Part shown: positions 35,025-43,679 of the stretch, one piece after another
How positions within the stretch are numbered: the first letter of the stretch is position 1
How the letters are laid out: each line of letters starts with the position of its first letter
Assembly: GCF_047922965.1 (NCBI RefSeq)
Contig: NZ_CP150481.1
Location: 3,968,001-4,032,000, forward strand
Length of the DNA: 64,000 nt
Direction: 5' to 3'
Source of the DNA: Neptunicella plasticusilytica
GTDB taxonomy: Bacteria > Pseudomonadota > Gammaproteobacteria > Enterobacterales > Alteromonadaceae
Translations under genes and position numbers: made by a program
Notes under the pieces: model-generated
The model's database searches: none
What the model saw: the letters and a program-made list of their open reading frames with translations, nothing else
What the model was told of the DNA's origin: nothing

Positions 35025-35792
35025 ATGTCCGAGTTTGATGAAAATACGCCCAAAATTTATCTGGATAAAGAAGATAAAGAAGCCTATTTACGGCAACGTA
35101 ATCAGCAAAAATCCCCAAAAAAAGAAACATCTGAAAAACCGGCTGTAGCGGCCCCGCGTAAATCCGTTTCAGTGCTGGGCATTTTTACTTTTATATTAGT
35201 GTTAGCTGCCGGCGGTGCCTGTGGCTGGCTATATCAGCAAAGCCTGTTGCTAAATAAACAGTTAGCCGATTCCAACGATCGCATTGAGGAACTGGAAAAG
35301 AAATTATCTGCCACTGGTGAAGAAATGGGCGAATCAACCATAGCCCTGCAAGCCAAGGTCAAACAGCTTATCGAAAAGTCGGATGAACTGTGGGGACAAA
35401 TGGATAAACTATGGGCGTCCGCCTGGCGTCGTAATCAGGCCGAAATACAGGACTTGTCCAAAGAATTGAAAAATACCGGTAAGCCCATCGGTGACTTACA
35501 GAAAAAGACGCAGTTGCTGGAAGCCGATATGGGGGTGAACAACACCAGTATCGTTGCCATGCAAGAACAATACAGCTCCTTGCAAAGCGACATGTCGAAT
35601 CTGAAGAACGATTTGGAACAGATTCTGCTCTCTGTAAACAGGAATAGCAAACTCGCCTCTGATGTGAATAGCAAACTGACTAATGCCATTATGAACAACC
35701 AGAATATGGCCAGCCGGTTGAATCAGCTTGAAAACCAGATCAAGAATTTGTCAAAAGCGTCAACTCCAACGCCCGCAGCGGTATCACAGTAA
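35025..35792 (+). CDS. Single-pass membrane protein with long coiled coil
   Basis: 255 residues. A charged cytoplasmic head (residues 1-45, with DKEDKEAYLRQR) precedes one transmembrane helix (about 46-69), then a coiled coil (about 75-245) built of heptads such as DRIEELEKKLSATGEEM and ending in a short proline-rich tail. I do not recognise a named family; such proteins occur in Alteromonadales beside housekeeping genes. An AAGGAAAA ribosome binding site precedes ATG 35025. It is flanked by terminators on both sides, so it forms its own transcription unit. The architecture would suit an envelope spacer or a scaffold protein, but that is inference. Confidence 0.72.
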   Translation: MSEFDENTPKIYLDKEDKEAYLRQRNQQKSPKKETSEKPAVAAPRKSVSVLGIFTFILVLAAGGACGWLYQQSLLLNKQLADSNDRIEELEKKLSATGEEMGESTIALQAKVKQLIEKSDELWGQMDKLWASAWRRNQAEIQDLSKELKNTGKPIGDLQKKTQLLEADMGVNNTSIVAMQEQYSSLQSDMSNLKNDLEQILLSVNRNSKLASDVNSKLTNAIMNNQNMASRLNQLENQIKNLSKASTPTPAAVSQ

Positions 35793-35799
35793 CAGGATA

Positions 35800-35823
35800 A
35801 GGGAGCTTTTAAGCTCCCCTTTG
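35800..35823 (+). terminator. Intrinsic terminator after the coiled-coil gene
   Basis: AAGGGAGCTT pairs with AAGCTCCCCTT-type complement across a short TT-rich loop, with a few Ts after, 8 bases after the stop codon. The convergent aldo/keto reductase gene ends 17 bases further on, so it may serve both. Confidence 0.75.
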
Positions 35824-35839
35824 CTTGATGATCACTGCA

Positions 35840-36892
35840 TCAGAATGGTACAGGATAACGGCGCATCACGTCGTTAATGTCAGCCAGGGTTTCGTCACTC
35901 AACACAAGCTCAAAAGCCTGCATATCTTCGCTTAATTGTGCCAATGATGTTGCGCCGATAATAGTAGAGCTCACCCCGTCAACCTGATTACACCAGGCAA
36001 GCGCCAGTTGTGCGGGCGTGATTTGCTGCTTCTCGGCTATCGCCACATATTCCCGGGTCGCAGCCTGGGTAAACTCGGTATCACGGAACAGACCATTGCG
36101 CTGTACCAATGTCCAGCGGCTTCCGACTGGGCGGGCATTATTCAGATATTTACCTGATAACACTCCGCCTGCCAGTGGTGACCAGGGCAAATAGGCCACC
36201 TCTTCATGCACACAATTTTCAATCAGGTAAGGCCAATCCTTGCTGTGCAACAGGTTGAATTCATTTTGAATCGATACCGGCCGCGGTAAGCTTTGCTGTT
36301 CGCTTAAGCGCAAATACTGGTTGATTCCCCAGGGGGTTTCATTAGATAGCCCCCAATGACGAATCTTGCCTTGTTTGATACATGTATCAATGGCCTGCAG
36401 AATATCCAGCATCTGGACCGACTCACTGGCACTGTCGACATCACTTATACTGATCTTGCCAGGCCAATGCTTACCAAAGTGGGGAGAGGTTCGATTAGGC
36501 CAATGCAATTGATAAAGATCAATATAATCAGTCTGCAAACGTTTAAGTGAATCATCCACCGCCTGAATAACGGTATCGCCGCTAATATCGCTCCCCTCAC
36601 GTATATAGGCCAGGCCGCTGCCAGCCATTTTGGTCGCCAGGATTAATTCATTCCGACGTGAAGGATTGGCAGCCAGCCAGTTGCCGATAATGGCTTCAGT
36701 TTTACCATAAGACTCTGCATTGGGCGGAATCGAATACATCTCGGCAGTATCGAAAAAATTGATCCCCTTATCCAGCGCATAGTCGATTTGCTGATTGGCA
36801 TCCTGCTGGTCATTCTGCGTACCCCAGGTCATGGTCCCCAAACAAATACGGGACACTTCCAGTCCACTGCTACCCAGTGTCGAATATTGCAT
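35840..36892 (-). CDS. Aldo/keto reductase, Tas-like
   Basis: A 350-residue NADPH-dependent oxidoreductase with the AKR (alpha/beta)8 fold. The catalytic tetrad is visible: Asp in DTAEM, Tyr immediately after, Lys in ATKMAG, and His in LYQLHWPN. It resembles E. coli Tas, including the starting motif MQYSTLGSSGLEVSRICLGTMTWG and the VSNETPWG-like strand. ATG 36892 has an AAAGG ribosome binding site; a longer in-frame start at 36940 is rejected. Substrate is unknown. Confidence 0.88.
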   Translation of the reverse strand: MQYSTLGSSGLEVSRICLGTMTWGTQNDQQDANQQIDYALDKGINFFDTAEMYSIPPNAESYGKTEAIIGNWLAANPSRRNELILATKMAGSGLAYIREGSDISGDTVIQAVDDSLKRLQTDYIDLYQLHWPNRTSPHFGKHWPGKISISDVDSASESVQMLDILQAIDTCIKQGKIRHWGLSNETPWGINQYLRLSEQQSLPRPVSIQNEFNLLHSKDWPYLIENCVHEEVAYLPWSPLAGGVLSGKYLNNARPVGSRWTLVQRNGLFRDTEFTQAATREYVAIAEKQQITPAQLALAWCNQVDGVSSTIIGATSLAQLSEDMQAFELVLSDETLADINDVMRRYPVPF

Positions 36893-37043
36893 TAATTCAC
36901 CTTTACGATTGATTGCCTGATACTGATATATGGTGCCCAAAATCCATTAATCAATAAAGGCTAACGATCATGATGTCACTGTGCTTAAATAACCTGAGTT
37001 CGTGATAAATAATATTGTTCACTTTATAAAAGACCTTAACACT

Positions 37044-37520
37044 ATGCATAAAATATTGCTGTTTCTGCTGATTTTTACTTGTGCTCCAAATATAGCGATA
37101 GCCAGTCAGGAAAAACCATCTGAACGGACATATGATAAGGCACTGGCCGAGCGTCTGGGCGCGGATCAGTATGGTATGAAAAGTTACGTACTGGTGATCC
37201 TGACCACCGGTGAAATGGATGACAAAATCACCGACGAGAAACAGCGCCAGAAGCTTTTTGCCGGACATTTTGCCAATATGAATCGACTCGCCGAGGCAGG
37301 GCATCTGGTTTTAGCCGGCCCTTTTATGGACGCTAAACCTAAACGTGGTCTATTAATCCTCAATACCTCCGACTTGGAGGTAGCCAAACAAATGGTCAGC
37401 ACCGATCCTGCAGTACAGGCCGGTATTTTTGATTATGAATTAAGCAAATATTATGGCTCGGCCGCTCTGATGGAAATCAACAATCTGCATAAGCGTATTC
37501 AGAAAACCCATATTGAATAG
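37044..37520 (+). CDS. Exported YCII-related domain protein
   Basis: About 158 residues from ATG 37044, with a signal peptide (MHKILLFLLIFTCAPNIAIA). The mature part has the ferredoxin-like YCII pattern, including KSYVLVILTTGE, HFANMNRLAEAGHLVLAGPF and VSTDPAVQAGIFDYEL. YCII domains occur as small enzymes or dimeric adaptors with few proven functions. Export is unusual for the family. A GTG at 37002 is in frame but would put 14 residues before the signal peptide. Confidence 0.7.
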   Translation: MHKILLFLLIFTCAPNIAIASQEKPSERTYDKALAERLGADQYGMKSYVLVILTTGEMDDKITDEKQRQKLFAGHFANMNRLAEAGHLVLAGPFMDAKPKRGLLILNTSDLEVAKQMVSTDPAVQAGIFDYELSKYYGSAALMEINNLHKRIQKTHIE

Positions 37521-37643
37521 CCGGATAAGCAACAAAAAAAGCTGGGCCGATTTTGCTTGATGACTGTGCCTGGCAAAACGGAAGCACTGGATTTTCACTA
37601 TCAGTCCGCTTATTATTTTTGTATATAAATCAAGCGACTTATT

Positions 37644-38525
37644 ATGATCTACCAGTTTTCCAGCATCAGCCTGAACACCGTTAGCAAACAGTTGCTTATC
37701 AACGGTCAAAAAGTTGATGCCGAAGATCGCCTGATTTACCTGCTGATTGAACTCATCAGCCACTACCCCGAGCACTGCGACAAAGATTATATTCTGACAA
37801 CAATCTGGCCGGATACTGTGGTATCGGAATGGTCGGTGTCCAAACTGGTTTCTGACGCGCGCCAATTATTCAAGCTACATGGCTACGATCATGACATTAT
37901 CCAGACCGTGCGAGGTAAAGGATATCGGCTCAATCCGGAACTGGGCGAGCAGTTGAGTATCACTGAAGCTGAAAAATCATCCTTTCCCGGAAAGACCCCG
38001 GCCAAAAAAAATAAAAACCGGCTCTACCTGCTCATTGTCAGCGTGCTTATCGCCTTTTTGCTTAGCTGGGGATGGATGCAATTTCAACTTAGTCACAATC
38101 CTCTGGTGTTAAGTGAGCCAGCTAATTCTGTCGGGCGACTACTGTGGGTTGACGATAACCCGGATAACAATCGCGAAGAGAAACGCTATCTTGAACAGCA
38201 CAATATTACCGTCTATCAGGTCACGTCCACCGACCAGGCACTCACCAGTCTGGCGCTGTATGAGTACAACGCGGTGATATCAGATATGGGACGAAAGGGT
38301 GAGGTTTTGGCGGGACTTTCGTTGCTTAAAACGATGCGCAAAAATCATAATCAAACACCTTTCTTCTTATATACCATCGTGCTTACCGATGCCCAACACC
38401 AGTTAATGAAGCAACATCAAGGTCAAGGTGTTGCAGTCAATGCCGAACAGCTATACAAACTTATCCTGCCTCTTTATCCGCCTCAAGCAGATAAAGCCAA
38501 GGTTTCAAATACTGATGCATTATGA
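37644..38525 (+). CDS. ToxR-like membrane regulator with a C-terminal receiver-like domain
   Basis: A 293-residue one-component regulator. Residues 1-98 form an OmpR/PhoB-type winged helix with the DNA-contact segment SEWSVSKLVSDARQLF and the wing TVRGKGYRLN. A basic stretch (KKNKNR) leads into one transmembrane helix (about 126-146), which by the positive-inside rule puts the rest outside the cytoplasm. Residues 164-270 look like a response-regulator receiver: acidic pair D170/D171 in LLWVDDNPDNN, a likely phospho-acceptor D214 in VISDM, and strands at the expected spacing. Receivers normally work in the cytoplasm, so this layout is unexpected. It is followed by a clan-CD peptidase gene, its most likely neighbouring target. 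Confidence 0.82.
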   Translation: MIYQFSSISLNTVSKQLLINGQKVDAEDRLIYLLIELISHYPEHCDKDYILTTIWPDTVVSEWSVSKLVSDARQLFKLHGYDHDIIQTVRGKGYRLNPELGEQLSITEAEKSSFPGKTPAKKNKNRLYLLIVSVLIAFLLSWGWMQFQLSHNPLVLSEPANSVGRLLWVDDNPDNNREEKRYLEQHNITVYQVTSTDQALTSLALYEYNAVISDMGRKGEVLAGLSLLKTMRKNHNQTPFFLYTIVLTDAQHQLMKQHQGQGVAVNAEQLYKLILPLYPPQADKAKVSNTDAL

Positions 38526-38611
38526 CGTCAACAACTTTCGTGGTATTAATCTAACTTACTGAAAAATATAGCATTCAAGATCTTTCAAAAAGGTTTCAAG
38601 AATGTCAGGGA

Positions 38612-38649
38612 ATTTTGTTTTATAGATTGCTTTATCTATAAAACAAAAT
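38612..38649. promoter_or_regulatory. Perfect 16-bp inverted repeat before the peptidase gene
   Basis: ATTTTGTTTTATAGAT and its exact complement flank a 6-base loop. The right arm ends one base before the GGGAC ribosome binding site and 6 bases before the ATG at 38656. It could be an operator, an RNA structure controlling translation, or an attenuator. No T-run follows, so a simple terminator is unlikely. The regulator gene ends about 85 bp upstream. Confidence 0.7.
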
Positions 38650-38655
38650 CGGGAC

Positions 38656-41600
38656 ATGACCATGCGAACCTCATCCAGCTTTATTTATGATTTAACCAGA
38701 TGTCTGCTACTCATACTAATAGTCATTCTACTTAACGCTTGTGGAGGCAGTGATAACAATAATAGTAACGGCGGTAATAATCCTCCTCCGAGTAATATCG
38801 CCCCCATAGCCAGCGCAGGCAGTGACCAAAGTGTCGATGAACAAAACATGGTTACCCTGGATGCCAGTGGCAGTGCCGATAGCGATGGCTCGATCAGCAG
38901 TTATCTATGGTCACAAACCGCGGGTACGACAGTGACTTTAAGTGATGCCAGCAGCATAGCTGCGACTTTTACCAGTCCCACTCTTACCCAACCTGATACC
39001 TTAACATTTTCACTGACTGTTACCGATAATGACGGGGCAACAGCAACCGATAGCATATCCGTCAACGTCACACCGGTAAATCTGCCCCCGATGGCTAACG
39101 CAGGTGGTGAACAAACTGTCGACGAGCTAACGCAAATCAGCCTCAACGCCGAGGCCAGTAATGATACAGATGGCAGCATCGTCTCCTTTATGTGGGTGCA
39201 AACTGCGGGCAGCAGTGTTGTCCTCAGCGACAGCACCATAAGTAATCCAACCTTTATGTCGCCGGATGTGGATGCGGTTGAAACTCTGTCATTTGAACTC
39301 AGTGTGACTGATAACGAAGGACAAACAGCAACATCCAGCGTGAATATTTTTATTAATCCTACTGCCGACAACGCAATACCCGCTTCACAGCTCGAACGCG
39401 CCATGCTGCTGAACGAACTGTATTTTGAATATGCTGACATGATAGGCCAAAAAGTCTGGGTACTGGGCTATTACGGCAATACCGAAGTTAATGGCGATGG
39501 TATCGGTTTTTTAGTCGACAACATGCTGCGACTGCAAGTCGATGAACGTTTTGCCCACCATTCTTTTACCCGGGTAGATGGCAATCTTCCTCCAGATGAC
39601 TGGCATGGTAACCAGATTATGGTGTATGGAGAAATTAAGGATTATGCCGTTGAAAGCGGCACCAACGCGATACAACCTACACCGTTGATTAGCGTAGAAA
39701 AATATGAACTGATCAGTGCTGCTACCACTGACAGGAACTGGGACGATCTTTTTGTTACGCCGGACATGGCTGAAGATCAGGGCGAAAAATCTGCCAGTGT
39801 GACTCCTGAGATTGTTGACTATCTGTATCAACCCAAACCCCTGCCTATGTTTGCCAAGCCAGCCCCCGGCACCCAGGCACAAGAATGTGATCGTTCCATT
39901 ATTATCAGTGGTGGGGTCGATGACAGTAACAACCATCAGCGTTATATCGATAACATCGTCGCCAAATTTAACAAGATGAAAGAACTGGGTTTCAGCGATG
40001 ATCAGATTGAAGTGTTTTATAACAATGGTGGAGCGATTAACGTTAATGGCAGCAATATAGTCGATGCCAAAACCAGTATTCAAACCATCAGTGAACATAT
40101 TGAGCAGCTTGCCGAGAAGATGCCCGGCAGCTGTACGTTAACCATCTTTGTCACCGATCACGGCGCCGGTCATAGTCAGGAACAGGGATACTCGGGTGCC
40201 AAACCAGTATTTAGCGGCAAAGAATTCAACTCAGGCAAAGTCTATGATGAAAATACCTTTGCTTTTGACGCACGCAAAAAAACCTACCATTCCTCTGCTG
40301 CATTTGCCTATCAGGGCAGCACCTGGTTTGTGGTTAAAAACGAAGCAGGTGAAATCAAGCTGTATAAGCGGGTGGGTGATACGTTTCAATTCAGGGGTAG
40401 CAACGAAAACGATGACAACATTATTAGCGAAACAGAAGCAGGGGAAGACTTTAACGGTGATGGCGACAGCAATGACAACTTCGGCGTTCCCGTTGCCTGG
40501 CTAGAAACCAAACTGAATACCACCAATCGAAAATACAAAAGCAACCAGTGGGACAGTGACGGCGATGGCAGCGTCGATATTCGCTTACGTTGGGATGGTC
40601 AGCGCTTTGTGGTCGAACGGTTAAATGCTGAAGGAGAATGGCAGGAGATGGGCCGCGACACCAACGGCGACTATTTTATCGATATTCTGGATGGCGGTGT
40701 GGACTGGAATCTGGATGGTGATGTTGCCGATCAGGTCGGCTTCCATGAAAGCATTAATTTGTGGGGTAATGAGGAACTGTACGACGATGCCTTTGCCGAT
40801 ATGCTAAAACCGCTTTCCGATAAAGGCGTGCATATCATGATGGAAATGGTGTCGTGCTTTAGTGGCGGTTTTATCAATAACCTCAAGGATTACGTCGAAA
40901 ATATTTATACAGGGGCCAGCGAAGATACCAAACACTACAATCGCTATAGTGTCGCCAATACCCTTTATGCCTCTGATGAACTGGCATTTCTGGATAATCT
41001 GGTAGGCATTGATACTGACAGCTGGAACGCCGCTGCCGATGCAGCAACTGCCAAAGATGATAACGACGCAGAAATCAATCAGGGTCGCAAAAACATTCAT
41101 ATGCATGAACAGACACTGCGCTTTGAAACTGAAACAACCTTTATGGAGGATACCGGGGAAGACGAGTATCTGGTGGAACTGGATCTGCCTGATGATAAAG
41201 TTGGCGAAATTTATGATTTCGAATTTATTCTCGGTTTACAAAAACCGCGCTGGAGCGAAATCGACTTTCCCTATGGCCTGCCCGAAGGCTGGCAAACCGA
41301 AGCGGCTCCCGGTGGTATCAGGATTTACAGTGATACTCCCATAGAAGACGGGCAAGTTTTCTCCATACTGGTAAACGATGAAGAAGTTGGGGAACAAATT
41401 CGTATCGAATTCACCGATATTAACCACCAAAGACTGGGTTACACCATGGCGAATGAAGGCGAGGTTGAAATACCCGCACCACAACTTAGCTTTGCCACTG
41501 GCTCTAAGACCTGTGTTAATCATACTGACCATGGACAAAGCTCACCCAGTATTATGGAGTGGCTGGTTGCTGCTAATCAGGTCGACAATACCCCCTTTGC

Positions 41601-41847
41601 GGATATTCAGCTCACGGTCAAGATTACCACCCCGGTTGGGGAAGTGACCCAGAATGTCACGCTCAACGCAGTAGGACAACTGTATCTGCTGTTGCAGATA
41701 TACAGCTACGGCAATTATCAGATGGAAGTCATCGGCGCCCGGATAGTGCCAACAGACGTCACGCTGGAACTGGTAGGACTATTAACCTACCCCTTTACTG
41801 TCAACTCCAGTGAAACCAATAAAGGACAATGTACACCAGACGAGTAA
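38656..41847 (+). CDS. Lipoprotein with Ig-like domains and clan-CD (legumain/caspase-like) cysteine peptidase core
   Basis: A 1063-residue surface or periplasmic lipoprotein (lipobox LLNAC, Cys29). Two Ig/PKD-like domains (about 48-135 and 142-235, each ending SLTVTDNDGATAT-like) follow a Gly/Asn linker. Next is an OB-like region and then a clan-CD fold with the likely dyad H502 in FVTDHGAGH and C734 in MEMVSCFSGGFI. This His-Gly / Cys-Ser-Gly-Gly pattern is seen in legumain (C13) and caspase-like peptidases. The long insert between the two holds calcium-binding-like loops (DSDGDGSVD, DTNGDYFID, NLDGD). A beta-rich C-terminal domain follows, with two cysteines near the end. ATG 38656 or 38662 could be the start. 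Substrate is unknown. Confidence 0.8.
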   Translation: MTMRTSSSFIYDLTRCLLLILIVILLNACGGSDNNNSNGGNNPPPSNIAPIASAGSDQSVDEQNMVTLDASGSADSDGSISSYLWSQTAGTTVTLSDASSIAATFTSPTLTQPDTLTFSLTVTDNDGATATDSISVNVTPVNLPPMANAGGEQTVDELTQISLNAEASNDTDGSIVSFMWVQTAGSSVVLSDSTISNPTFMSPDVDAVETLSFELSVTDNEGQTATSSVNIFINPTADNAIPASQLERAMLLNELYFEYADMIGQKVWVLGYYGNTEVNGDGIGFLVDNMLRLQVDERFAHHSFTRVDGNLPPDDWHGNQIMVYGEIKDYAVESGTNAIQPTPLISVEKYELISAATTDRNWDDLFVTPDMAEDQGEKSASVTPEIVDYLYQPKPLPMFAKPAPGTQAQECDRSIIISGGVDDSNNHQRYIDNIVAKFNKMKELGFSDDQIEVFYNNGGAINVNGSNIVDAKTSIQTISEHIEQLAEKMPGSCTLTIFVTDHGAGHSQEQGYSGAKPVFSGKEFNSGKVYDENTFAFDARKKTYHSSAAFAYQGSTWFVVKNEAGEIKLYKRVGDTFQFRGSNENDDNIISETEAGEDFNGDGDSNDNFGVPVAWLETKLNTTNRKYKSNQWDSDGDGSVDIRLRWDGQRFVVERLNAEGEWQEMGRDTNGDYFIDILDGGVDWNLDGDVADQVGFHESINLWGNEELYDDAFADMLKPLSDKGVHIMMEMVSCFSGGFINNLKDYVENIYTGASEDTKHYNRYSVANTLYASDELAFLDNLVGIDTDSWNAAADAATAKDDNDAEINQGRKNIHMHEQTLRFETETTFMEDTGEDEYLVELDLPDDKVGEIYDFEFILGLQKPRWSEIDFPYGLPEGWQTEAAPGGIRIYSDTPIEDGQVFSILVNDEEVGEQIRIEFTDINHQRLGYTMANEGEVEIPAPQLSFATGSKTCVNHTDHGQSSPSIMEWLVAANQVDNTPFADIQLTVKITTPVGEVTQNVTLNAVGQLYLLLQIYSYGNYQMEVIGARIVPTDVTLELVGLLTYPFTVNSSETNKGQCTPDE

Positions 41848-41864
41848 CTTTAATGTTTAACATC

Positions 41865-41896
41865 ACAACGCCACACTTTAGTGGCGTTGTTTTTTC
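41865..41896 (+). terminator. Intrinsic terminator after the peptidase gene
   Basis: ACAACGCCAC pairs with GTGGCGTTGT around a 6-base loop, followed by a T-run. It lies 17 bases after the stop codon, so the downstream tail-sheath gene needs its own promoter in the 180 bases that follow. Confidence 0.9.
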
Positions 41897-42076
41897 GGCA
41901 CACATTTACTCATCCCCAATATCTATTAGCTTCGAAAACTGAATCGCTGCAACAAGTTTTTAATCAGCATTATTCCGGTATTCCGCTAATCTATAAAGAG
42001 CCTATTGGAGATAAACCAAATTGACACGACAGGGTTAATAAAAAAGGGGATGTCTCTCGTATAAAGGATATGACAA

Positions 42077-43615
42077 ATGCCAGAATACCTAGCACCGGGC
42101 GTATACATTGATAAAACCGCTCATTTGCCTCCCAGTATAAACGCCTCATCGACCTGTATAGCTGCCTTTGTCGGCTATACACAACAACATCAAAATAACG
42201 GTCGCTCCTTACTCAACAAACCGGTACGCATTACCTCATTGCTTGAATTTGAACAATATTTTGGAGGTGATGCCAAGCATCAATTTAACCTCACTCCCGT
42301 TAAAGCAGGGCAGCTGACGGATGCCAGTATCGGGAATAAAGGTTATTGTCTGTCGCAACACTCCACTAACTTTTTGCTCTACCGGAGTTTATCTCTGTTT
42401 TTTAATAATGGCGGCAGCGAATGCTTTATCGTCTCGGTGGGTGACTATAAAAGTACCATCAACGCTAGTTCAATAATTACGGGACTGTCAGCCATAACAA
42501 ATGAGACCAATATCTCACTAATCGCGATACCGGATGCAGTAGCCTTGGCCAGTGCTAGCGAATGTGCGTCTGTGCAGCAAGCATTGTTGGCCCGAAGCTC
42601 ACAAGGCGTTGATAAACACTTTGCTATTCTGGATATTTTTCAAGGCAACAGCGAATTTAGCCATACCCGGCCAGATAACTGTATTGAGGCGTTTCGTCAT
42701 CATATCAGCGGGGCAGATCTCAGCTACGCGGCGGCATATTATCCCTGGTTAGATACCATAGCGATAAACAGGAAAAACCTTGGTTTTGGCTGTTTCTATA
42801 ACATTGCCAGTTTAAAAAGGCTGTTATTGATGGAATTAGCTGAAAATTATCGAGCCGCCAACAGGACGGCGATCACTAAACAAAAACAGCTTCAATCCAT
42901 AATTGATGCAATTGCCGAAGAGGATCTAGCCTCACTCAACAATGCCCAGCGCAATGAACAACAACAGCTACATCAAACCTTGCTGAATTTAAGCCCGTTA
43001 TACTCGGCCATGATGACTCGAATCAGCGAAAAACTTAATCTATTACCCCCTAGTGGCGCCATTTGTGGTTGCTATGCCCTGGTTGATCGCACTCAAGGCG
43101 TTTGGAAAGCACCGGCAAATATCGCGCTTTCTTCAGTAATACGTCCTTGCACTACGCTCACAGCGGAACAACAACAAGCACTAAATATTCACCCTTCAGG
43201 CAAGTCAGTCAACGTCATTCGCAGCTTTGTGGGTCAAGGGGTCGTTGTTTGGGGGGCACGAACCCTTGCTGGTAATGATGCCCAATGGCGTTATATCAAC
43301 GTCAAGCGCACCGCAATGATGATTGAACAATCGATACGTTACGGGTTAAAAGCCCTGATATTTGAACCTAATGAGCATAATTTGTGGTCAACCATAAAAA
43401 TGATGATTGAAAACTTTTTAGCACAACTTTGGCAACAAGGCGCACTAGCAGGAGCAAAACCGCAACAGGCTTATTTTGTCAACGTGGGATTAAACAGCAC
43501 CATGACCGCAACGGATGTTGCGAACGGCAGATTAATTGTTGAACTTGGAGTAGCAATAATAAAACCCGCTGAATTTATCCTGCTCAAAGTCGAACAACAG
43601 AACCAACCAACATGA
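42077..43615 (+). CDS. Orphan contractile-tail sheath protein
   Basis: A 512-residue protein with the hallmarks of contractile phage-tail / eCIS sheath subunits. The N-terminal PEYLAPGVYIDK start is typical of such sheaths. The C-terminal half has the conserved WGARTLAG...WRYINVKRTAMMIEQSI and ALIFEPNEHNLWSTIKMMIENFLAQLWQQGAL blocks of the sheath core. An insert between about residues 250 and 330 is rich in Gln/Asn. No tube, baseplate, ATPase, spike or lysis gene lies on either side: the upstream neighbour is a peptidase lipoprotein with a terminator, and the downstream one an acetyltransferase on the other strand. Base composition does not stand out from the region. It may assemble alone or with parts encoded elsewhere. 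Confidence 0.85.
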   Translation: MPEYLAPGVYIDKTAHLPPSINASSTCIAAFVGYTQQHQNNGRSLLNKPVRITSLLEFEQYFGGDAKHQFNLTPVKAGQLTDASIGNKGYCLSQHSTNFLLYRSLSLFFNNGGSECFIVSVGDYKSTINASSIITGLSAITNETNISLIAIPDAVALASASECASVQQALLARSSQGVDKHFAILDIFQGNSEFSHTRPDNCIEAFRHHISGADLSYAAAYYPWLDTIAINRKNLGFGCFYNIASLKRLLLMELAENYRAANRTAITKQKQLQSIIDAIAEEDLASLNNAQRNEQQQLHQTLLNLSPLYSAMMTRISEKLNLLPPSGAICGCYALVDRTQGVWKAPANIALSSVIRPCTTLTAEQQQALNIHPSGKSVNVIRSFVGQGVVVWGARTLAGNDAQWRYINVKRTAMMIEQSIRYGLKALIFEPNEHNLWSTIKMMIENFLAQLWQQGALAGAKPQQAYFVNVGLNSTMTATDVANGRLIVELGVAIIKPAEFILLKVEQQNQPT

Positions 43616-43679
43616 GAAGCTGTTGATTCACACTGGCTAACATGGAGATTATCAAACCTAACCCACTGATCGATTTACT

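Noticed and set aside
38901..40098. Long frames antisense to the peptidase gene
   Set aside because: They arise from the repetitive Ser/Thr/Asp codons of the plus-strand gene and have no recognisable domains.
42077..43615. A prophage at the sheath gene
   Set aside because: No integrase, terminase, capsid, portal, baseplate or lysis gene lies within reach on either side.
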